Positions 24,168 through 29,269 of a stretch of 29,269 nucleotides of DNA are shown here, one piece after another. Under the pieces are notes generated by a model. The model did no database searches and was not told where the DNA came from. It saw only the letters and a list, made by a program, of their open reading frames with translations. Positions within the stretch are counted from its first letter, which is position 1, and the number at the start of each line of letters is the position of its first letter. Made by a program: the position numbers and the translations under genes. The stretch lies in the NCBI GenBank assembly GCA_002483085.1, contig DLHF01000079.1, positions 1-29,269 of the forward strand, read 5' to 3'. Source of the stretch: Ignavibacteria bacterium UBA7675 (GTDB lineage Bacteria > Bacteroidota > Ignavibacteria > Kapaibacteriales > UB7675).

Positions 24168-24836
24168 ATGGCAAAAATTGATATTCCTCCTGCATTTATC
24201 GAAGGTTTTGAGTACTTTATTGCTCTGAAAGATGAAGAGCGTGATCATATTGTACTTGCGATGCAAGAGGCTCCTGTGGGAGCAATGCCGGACACACTAT
24301 CTATCGCATTCGCAAAACAATTAGGGTTTGAGCAAGAGAAATTGGCAGCAATCATTCGGATGATATTCAGCTTTACTGGGCTCGAAGAAGAAACTGGTAT
24401 GACTACTGCTGCCATTACAGACGATATTATTAAGGTGTTGGAAGTAAAAGCACAGAAGAGAGAAGCGCTTAGGCCGACCGGACGGTTGAGAGAACATCTT
24501 TTGCAACTGTTAAATCTGGACAGGTCGGTTAATCTGACTATGAAAGCTGCAACCTTGCTTCAAAGTCGCGATAGAATTCTTGTAGACTCACGAATAATTA
24601 CTGATATACGGCCTATATTTAATGACGAAGAGAATATGGACATCAAGGGAGCTCTTGTAACCCATACCCTAAAGATTGAATATCAGGAAGGTGGTGACAG
24701 AAAAGACATCTATCTTGCATTGGATGGTGAAGACTTAAAAAAACTTTCTGAATACATTCAAAGAGCCGAAAAAAAAGAAAAGGCTATTAGAGGCAAACTA
24801 CAGTTGTCAGAAATTAACATTGTTGACTTAAAGTAA
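24168..24836 (+). CDS. COMM-domain-like protein, first gene of AT-rich trio
   Basis: A 222-residue soluble protein. Residues 1-130 are predicted helical (EGFEYFIALKDEERDHIVLA, AKQLGFEQEKLAAIIRMIFS, LREHLLQLLNLDRSVNLTMKAATLL in successive pieces). Residues 136-208 form a strand-strand-strand-helix block: RILVDSRIITDIRPIF, THTLKIEY, KDIYLALD, then GEDLKKLSEYIQRAEKKEKAI. Helical domain plus ~70-residue block of this pattern is the layout of eukaryotic COMMD proteins; the match is by eye and unconfirmed. The gene is clearly more AT-rich than its neighbours. It is 21 bp before the next gene and probably leads a three-gene operon. Function unknown. Confidence 0.8.
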   Translation: MAKIDIPPAFIEGFEYFIALKDEERDHIVLAMQEAPVGAMPDTLSIAFAKQLGFEQEKLAAIIRMIFSFTGLEEETGMTTAAITDDIIKVLEVKAQKREALRPTGRLREHLLQLLNLDRSVNLTMKAATLLQSRDRILVDSRIITDIRPIFNDEENMDIKGALVTHTLKIEYQEGGDRKDIYLALDGEDLKKLSEYIQRAEKKEKAIRGKLQLSEINIVDLK

Positions 24837-24857
24837 AGAGAAAACAAGGGTATATAT

Positions 24858-25571
24858 ATGGCTACCGTAGCAAAGACTATTCGATTAAAAAAGCCGTGGT
24901 TACTAGCTGATGATAGCAAAGCTTTTTCTGAAAAATCCCCTTTCAAAGAAGCCGTGCCATCTGAACAATGGATTATTTATTCCGGATGGACTAGTTATTC
25001 CGGTCAACAACTGATAGATATAACTGATAAGAAAAAATATCTTCATACCAGAGAAAAAAACGTACTTTCCAATATATTTTTCAACGCATTTGTTGCGGAG
25101 GATGATTCATCCCATAGCGATATTCTTCCCGTATTTATTGATGGAGATATCGTTTGCGAATTACCACTTCAGTTAGAGGCTCTTTATAATGCAATTGAAA
25201 AATCAAAATACATTCTTGATCTTCAAGATAATTGGGATGATGAAGGAAGTCAGGGGTATACAAAAGAGACATGGTATAGAGCTATTCAATTTATAGGAAA
25301 TTACGCTAAGTGGATTCTGAATTGTTTTGATACGGTTATTGATACGCCTAAAATTTCCCACGGGCCGGATGGAAGCATTGATATTCTCTGGAAAAAGGCA
25401 ACCTCTTATAGAATGCTTATTAATATACCTGCTGATAATAAGCAACCAGGCAGTTTTTATGGTGATGATTATAAGCTTCTAAAAGTTCAGGGGACTTTCG
25501 ATCCCCAAGAACAACACCAAATTCCTTTTTTACTACCTCATATCACTAACAGCAGTAATGTGGGAGATTGA
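24858..25571 (+). CDS. NWDDEG-motif hypothetical protein, second gene of AT-rich trio
   Basis: A 237-residue protein of unknown function. Residues 1-75 form a poorly predicted N-terminal region. From about 105 it has a conserved-looking domain: a helix (LEALYNAIEKSKYILDLQ), N125-W-D-D-E-G130, a long helix (KETWYRAIQFIGNYAKWIL), P164 then GPDGSIDILW (169-178), the strand YRMLINI, and SFYGDD (199-204). I recall this motif order as a recurrent bacterial hypothetical family, often beside small partner genes, but cannot name it. No membrane segment. GC is about 35-40 % in the lines counted, against about 55 % in the ABC-F gene. Its stop overlaps the next gene by 14 bp. Confidence 0.8.
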   Translation: MATVAKTIRLKKPWLLADDSKAFSEKSPFKEAVPSEQWIIYSGWTSYSGQQLIDITDKKKYLHTREKNVLSNIFFNAFVAEDDSSHSDILPVFIDGDIVCELPLQLEALYNAIEKSKYILDLQDNWDDEGSQGYTKETWYRAIQFIGNYAKWILNCFDTVIDTPKISHGPDGSIDILWKKATSYRMLINIPADNKQPGSFYGDDYKLLKVQGTFDPQEQHQIPFLLPHITNSSNVGD

Positions 25572-25947
25572 AAATATACCTAATGATAACTTGCTCTATT
25601 ACCGGGTTCATCATCGGGATGTTGATCGTGAGGGAAATCTCTCTCCCGGAGCATTTAGGGAACGAGATGGAGGCATGTCTACAGACTGGAATAAATACTC
25701 AACTCCCGAGGAAGCTCAACAGAGAGCCCGCAATCCGTTGGATAATGGTATCGTTCGTTTTTTGGTTGGGGATATCCGAGCTATCGAACTCATGGTCAAG
25801 CATGATCCTCTTTATAAGCCCGATCAACATATCTTTAATAGAGCCCATACCAATGTTATTGGCATAGATGGAGTCCGGAAGGTGGAAATGAGATTGAAAT
25901 TGCTGGATCTATATTTTTGGGAAATTCGTATAGAAAGTAGTATGTAG
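25558..25947 (+). CDS. 129-residue protein, third gene of AT-rich trio
   Basis: A compact soluble protein of 129 residues. Notable blocks are LLYYRVH (12-18), SPGAFRERDGGMSTDWNKYSTPEEA (29-53, split as GAFRER, GGMSTDW and KYSTPEE), GIVRFLVGDIR (64-74), KHDP (81-84) and NRAHTNVIG (94-102). The early Y-R, a central S-T-D-W and a later H recall small ADP-ribosyl-transfer or RES-type folds, but spacing and key residues do not match well enough to assign one. It starts inside the preceding gene, so the two products are probably made together. It ends 6 bp before the stop of the convergent ABC-F gene. Confidence 0.8.
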   Translation: MWEIENIPNDNLLYYRVHHRDVDREGNLSPGAFRERDGGMSTDWNKYSTPEEAQQRARNPLDNGIVRFLVGDIRAIELMVKHDPLYKPDQHIFNRAHTNVIGIDGVRKVEMRLKLLDLYFWEIRIESSM

Positions 25948-25953
25948 GTTTTA

Positions 25954-27849
25954 TTATTCCAGCGTTTCTCCCAACTCCATCCAGCGAAGCAGCGCCTCGT
26001 CTAATTCCTCGTCGAGCTGAATAATCCGCGCAGATTTATCGGCCATCAGCTTGTAGTCGCCGTTGCCACCGCTTGCCATGAAATCGTTTATTTCCTGTTT
26101 TTCCTGCTCCAATTGCCCTATTTTCTTTTCTAATGCGTCGTATTCGCGCTGTTCGTTGAACGACAATTTTTTCTTCTTTGCGGGCTGTACCGTCTCTTTG
26201 CGGTTTTCTGTTTTTGCCTCTGCACGGGCTTCCTGGCGCGCGCTGTCGAGCTGCTCTCTTTTCTCTAAGTATGCTGAATAATTGCCGGGGTATTCCCTGA
26301 TGCGTCCGTTTTCCTCAAATGCGTAGATCGTTGTTACAGTACGGTCGAGGAATGCACGGTCGTGCGATACAATCACAAGACAGCCGAGAAAATACTGGAG
26401 GTATTCTTCCAGTGCGCCGAGCGTCGCGATGTCGAAGTCGTTTGTCGGCTCATCAAGAAACAGCACATTGGGGTTGCCCATCAGCACGCGCAGCAGTTCG
26501 AGCCTGCGCCGTTCACCGCCCGACAGCGTTTGTATCTGCGAGTGCTGCTGTTTGGGTGGGAATAAAAAGCGGTCGAGCAACTCACGTGCAGTGATATAGC
26601 GTTCGCGGCCTACGCCTGTATCGATAAATTCTGCAATTTCCCGCAAACTGCCGATGACTGTTTGAGTGGGATCAATACCCGAATTTTCCTGTTTGAAAAA
26701 ACCTATTCGCACTGTCACACCCCGGTTTACATAGCCCGCGTCGGGTTCGAGTTCGCCCGCCAGCACGCGCAGCAGTGTGGATTTTCCCGTACCATTCGGG
26801 CCGATAATGCCGATGCGGTCGCCCGGCGCTGCTACGTAGTTAAAATCGCGGAAGAGTACGCGGTCGCTCATGCTTTTGCCAAGGCCAGCTACGTCGATTA
26901 CACGCCCGCCGAGAAAGATATTTCCCACTTCAATTTTGATGTCGCGTTGCTCTGTTTTTTTCTGCTCCGATTGCATTTTAGAAATCCAGTCGATGCGGCT
27001 TTTCTGCTTAGTACGGCGCGCTTTTGCGCCTTTCTGTAGCCACGCGAGTTCGGTGCGTAGTTTGTTGCGCGTGTGCTCGGCTTCGGCTTCCTGCGAGGCA
27101 ACTGCAGCTTCTTTGAGTTCGAGGTATTTCTCGTAGCTGCCGGGATACGATGTGAGTTTTGTTTGGTCGAGCTCTACAATGCGATTGCAGACTGCATCCA
27201 GGAAATAGCGGTCGTGGGTGACAAGCAACAGCGCTTTGGCGGAGTTTTGCAGGCGATCCTGTAGCCATTGCACGGAGTCGGCGTCGAGGTGGTTTGTCGG
27301 CTCGTCGAGGATAAGCAGATCGGGATCGGCCAGCAGGACGCGAGCTAATGCCACGCGCTTGCGTTGACCGCCGGAGAGCCTGTTCACTTTTGCGTCGAAA
27401 TCGGTCATGCCGAGCTTGCCGAGAATAATACGCGCTTCTGTTTCTAAATTCCAGCCGTTTGCGGTGTCGATGGCGTGGCTCACTTTTTCTAATCGCTTGG
27501 AAGCCATTTCATCCTTCCCGGATTCAATGGCGGCGCAGATACGAGCGTGCTCTTCCAATAGCTCTCGCACATGAGGCCGGGCGTCGATAACTGTTTGCAG
27601 TACCGTCGCTTCGGTTTCAAAAGCGGGAAGCTGGTGCAGGTATTCTAACCGCATTTCGTTGTTGTAGGCCACTGTGCCTGCGTCGGGCGGTTCCACACCG
27701 GCGATAATACGCATCAGTGTCGATTTGCCCACGCCATTGCGCCCGATGATGCCCACGCGGTCGCCTTCGTCTATGCCAAATGCAATGTTGTGAAAGAGCA
27801 GGACATCGTTGTATGTCTTTGCGAGATTATGAGAGGAAACTATCGTCAT
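25954..27849 (-). CDS. uup: ABC-F ATPase, Uup-like
   Basis: A 631-residue protein with two ABC ATPase domains and no membrane segments. The first has Walker A GRNGVGKS (36-43), signature LSGGQRKRVALARVLL and Walker B LLILDEPTNHLD. The second has GPNGTGKS, LSGGERRRLELLRVLM and VLFLDEPTNDFD. The inter-domain linker is charged and helical. A C-terminal extension (KKKLSFNEQREYDALEKKIGQLEQ in pieces) is the coiled-coil domain typical of Uup rather than EttA. ABC-F proteins act on the ribosome; Uup also binds branched DNA in E. coli. The length matches Uup (about 635). Not obviously in an operon. Confidence 0.9.
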   Translation of the reverse strand: MTIVSSHNLAKTYNDVLLFHNIAFGIDEGDRVGIIGRNGVGKSTLMRIIAGVEPPDAGTVAYNNEMRLEYLHQLPAFETEATVLQTVIDARPHVRELLEEHARICAAIESGKDEMASKRLEKVSHAIDTANGWNLETEARIILGKLGMTDFDAKVNRLSGGQRKRVALARVLLADPDLLILDEPTNHLDADSVQWLQDRLQNSAKALLLVTHDRYFLDAVCNRIVELDQTKLTSYPGSYEKYLELKEAAVASQEAEAEHTRNKLRTELAWLQKGAKARRTKQKSRIDWISKMQSEQKKTEQRDIKIEVGNIFLGGRVIDVAGLGKSMSDRVLFRDFNYVAAPGDRIGIIGPNGTGKSTLLRVLAGELEPDAGYVNRGVTVRIGFFKQENSGIDPTQTVIGSLREIAEFIDTGVGRERYITARELLDRFLFPPKQQHSQIQTLSGGERRRLELLRVLMGNPNVLFLDEPTNDFDIATLGALEEYLQYFLGCLVIVSHDRAFLDRTVTTIYAFEENGRIREYPGNYSAYLEKREQLDSARQEARAEAKTENRKETVQPAKKKKLSFNEQREYDALEKKIGQLEQEKQEINDFMASGGNGDYKLMADKSARIIQLDEELDEALLRWMELGETLE

Positions 27850-28003
27850 GAGTTTTGTGTTCTTGGTCTGTCCGAAACGACGAAGCGCCGTACTATGGAG
27901 GTCGCCCGTCCGGAAATAGCAATTTACGGAGAAGTATCGACATTTTGCCTCTGCTTCTGCCGTCTCTTGTGTTCCGAAATATACACAACACAGTACTCAC
28001 AGC

Positions 28004-28477
28004 ATGAAAATCTACACTCTGAAAGCAGTACAGAAGTTGCCCATAGCGCTACAGGACGCTTGGGACTTCTTCTCCTCGCCTGCCAATCTTACGCTGATTA
28101 CCCCTGCTTCTATGAACTTTCGCATTACGTGCGATATCCCGCCGCGTATATACTCCGGTACAGTTATCACGTATCGCGTAGCCGTGTTGCCCGGTGTCTC
28201 CGCTACATGGGTGACGGAAATCTCGCACGTAGACGCCCCCCACTATTTTGTGGATGAACAGCGCTTTGGGCCGTATTCCTTCTGGCATCACAAGCATTTT
28301 TTTCGCGAAATCGACGGTGGCGTAGAGGCAGAAGACATTGTGCATTATGCTCTGCCCTTGGGTCCTTTCGGTAGGATGGCACATCCGTGGTTAGTGCGCC
28401 GCAGGCTCGACGATATTTTCAGCTATCGCAAGGAGGCTCTGCTTGCGCGCTTTGGCGAGTATGGCAAAGGTAGATAG
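28004..28477 (+). CDS. SRPBCC-fold ligand-binding protein (COG4276-like)
   Basis: A 157-residue protein with the START/SRPBCC pattern. An N-terminal strand (MKIYTLKAVQKLPI) is followed by AWDFFSSPANLTLITPASMNF, the conserved short helices after strand 1. A run of antiparallel strands follows (TVITYRVAVL, ATWVTEISHV, YFVDEQRFGPYSFWHHKHFF, GVEAEDIVHYALP). It ends in a long helix (LDDIFSYRKEALLARF). The GPYSFWHHKHFF segment is typical of the COG4276 group. Ligand unknown. It is divergent from the ABC-F gene across a 154-bp gap. Confidence 0.88.
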   Translation: MKIYTLKAVQKLPIALQDAWDFFSSPANLTLITPASMNFRITCDIPPRIYSGTVITYRVAVLPGVSATWVTEISHVDAPHYFVDEQRFGPYSFWHHKHFFREIDGGVEAEDIVHYALPLGPFGRMAHPWLVRRRLDDIFSYRKEALLARFGEYGKGR

Positions 28478-28517
28478 CACATCGCAAACGTTGGCGCTTC
28501 TGTCTTCGTTCGCTTGG

Positions 28518-28536
28518 GTTATCGTAAGAACGATGC
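28518..28536 (-). repeat. 19-nt hairpin cassette in copy E (first)
   Basis: On the minus strand GCATCGTTCTTACGATAAC: stem ATCGT/ACGAT with a TCTT loop. The stem differs from the other cassettes by paired changes. Confidence 0.75.
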
Positions 28537-28558
28537 GAAGACGTCGCACCGCGCTGCA

Positions 28559-28577
28559 GTTATCATAGGAATGATGC
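28559..28577 (-). repeat. 19-nt hairpin cassette in copy E (second)
   Basis: On the minus strand GCATCATTCCTATGATAAC, identical to the cassette of copy C and inside the 51-nt perfect inverted match. Confidence 0.75.
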
Positions 28578-28618
28578 GCTACGCGTCGCCGCGTGGTTGT
28601 TATCGTAGGCTCGTCCTC

Positions 28619-28637
28619 GCACCGTTTCTACGGTAAC
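28619..28637 (+). repeat. 19-nt hairpin cassette in copy E (third)
   Basis: GCACCGTTTCTACGGTAAC: stem ACCGT/ACGGT with a TTCT loop. It is on the plus strand, opposite to the other two cassettes in this copy, and closest to the cassette of copy A. Confidence 0.75.
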
Positions 28638-28893
28638 AAATGCGAAGATGTCGGCTTCCATCGCAGCAATTGCAGACGCCGATTGTACTCACGTGCTATC
28701 ACCAGCGGCAAGCCTTCGGCCAGAGCTGTAGCGGGTTGTGCGACCGGTGACAGCGACGCCCGGTAGAGCCGTCCCGTTAGGGCGGCTCGATGCAGCGACG
28801 CCCGTGCCACAGAGAATCTTTTCCCCCATTGCTACTACCTCCATATAGCTATTGTCGCGAAGTAATGTACTGTGAGAGCTGATCCGCTCCCCA

Positions 28894-29269
28894 TCAGTCC
28901 ACCCTCTTCCCTATAAAAGTTTTGGGGATTCTTTTCGATACGTCGCTCAAATCTACCAATGTGTACTGCACAACAACGCTGTCGCCATCGCCCTGAAGTA
29001 TCGCTATGCCTTCCGGATCGTCACAGCCCATACCTACCCAGCCTGTAGAAACAAACTGGAAGGAACGGTAGCCGATAGAGATATCAATCGCTGGCGCTCC
29101 ATCCTGAGCTGGTTCCGTACAGCCCGGATTCAGATTGTTCATGATGAAGCGTTTGCCGAAATCTCCGAGATCCTTGTACTCTATCGAGAAGGTGAAGGTA
29201 TCGCGTGGTGCATCGGTGTTGTAGCCGTGGTAGTTGCCCAGCACACGTGTCTTCTCCCACCCGCCAGCC
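28894..29269 (-). CDS. hypothetical protein, 5' end outside the window (partial)
   Basis: The frame is open from the window edge to a TAG-type stop at 28894, giving at least 125 residues; the coding frame continues through AGGWEKTRVLGNYHGYN at the edge. The visible part is beta-rich and polar: DTFTFSIEYKDLGDFG, then NLNPGCTEP, IDISIGYRSFQF, DGDSVVVQYTLVDLSD and a basic end. It resembles the C-terminal domain of a secreted or envelope protein with isolated cysteines, but no family was recognised. The GTG at 29244 is not taken as the start because the frame stays open upstream. Confidence 0.65.
   Translation of the reverse strand, partial: AGGWEKTRVLGNYHGYNTDAPRDTFTFSIEYKDLGDFGKRFIMNNLNPGCTEPAQDGAPAIDISIGYRSFQFVSTGWVGMGCDDPEGIAILQGDGDSVVVQYTLVDLSDVSKRIPKTFIGKRVD

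Larger units (their letters stand above)
28485..28815 (-). repeat. dispersed intergenic repeat, copy E (inverted)
   Basis: Read on the minus strand it begins CTGTGGCACGGGCGTCGCTG and contains CGCTGTCACCGGTCGCA (28739-28755), CTCTGGCCGAAGGCTT, CCACGCGGCG and CAGCGCGGTGC. It ends GCGAACGAAGACAGAAGCG. It is the longest copy because it carries three hairpin cassettes and an extra left-end hairpin (GAGCCGCCCTAACGGGACGGCTC-like arms at 28766-28788). The block GGCTCGTCC-CGCACCGT is in the same direction as in copy A although the flanks are inverted, so the copy is mosaic. It fills the 416-bp gap between the SRPBCC gene and the partial gene at the edge. Confidence 0.87.

Noticed and set aside
4079..28815. 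CRISPR array
   Set aside because: The repeats are long, kilobases apart and mosaic, with no regular spacers; no cas genes are present.
1..29269. tRNA or rRNA genes
   Set aside because: No cloverleaf with a T-loop GTTCRA-type core and no rRNA-like conserved stretches were recognised in the intergenic regions on either strand.

Overview
The window (about 29.3 kb, roughly 50 % GC by eye) looks like a chromosomal segment from a member of the Bacteroidota/FCB superphylum. Pointers are a TPR–coiled-coil–LuxR-type regulator, a PD40/OmpA-like envelope protein, a Cys-rich lipoprotein, HisKA_2 (HWE-like) signalling, and weak or absent Shine-Dalgarno sequences before most starts. The species cannot be named from sequence alone.

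Layout. (1) 1-3.8 kb: the tail of an upstream gene, a triple-PAS histidine kinase overlapping a receiver-only response regulator, then a convergent TPR/LuxR-type regulator. (2) 4.0-9.9 kb: mostly unlinked housekeeping-type genes: a DCC-family membrane protein, a COG2509-like FAD dehydrogenase, a WaaE/KdtX-like glycosyltransferase, a metallophosphoesterase and a YegS/DAG-kinase-like lipid kinase. (3) 10.1-14.7 kb: a compact six-gene plus-strand operon of PqqD-like protein, HPr-kinase-like kinase, three paralogous short GT2 enzymes and a PF14907-type nucleotidyltransferase. This set resembles the tailoring part of phosphorylated/glycosylated RiPP pathways, but no macrocyclase, leader peptidase or separate precursor is visible. 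The PqqD protein carries a C-terminal tail with a leader-like F-x-x-P-x-L motif. (4) 15.1-21.0 kb: a minus-strand cell-envelope operon of a predicted barrel protein, a large lipoprotein and a PD40/OmpA/SPOR-like protein. (5) 21.9-24.1 kb: minus-strand DinB-fold protein, DUF1287 protein and CPBP-type intramembrane protease. (6) 24.1-25.95 kb: an AT-rich three-gene island (COMM-like protein, NWD-motif protein, 129-aa protein), a candidate uncharacterised accessory system. (7) 25.95-29.27 kb: a Uup-like ABC-F ATPase, an SRPBCC protein and a partial gene at the window edge.

Threaded through the intergenic gaps are five members of one dispersed repeat family (near 4.1, 8.9, 14.8, 21.7 and 28.6 kb), partly mosaic and in both orientations. 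Some copies contain a 19-nt hairpin cassette whose stem changes are compensatory. Two copies share a perfect 51-nt inverted match 13.6 kb apart.

The strongest candidates for something undescribed are the PqqD/HprK/GT/NTase operon with its fused leader-like tail, the AT-rich COMM-like trio, and the modular hairpin repeat. All assignments are from motif reading; no database search was possible.
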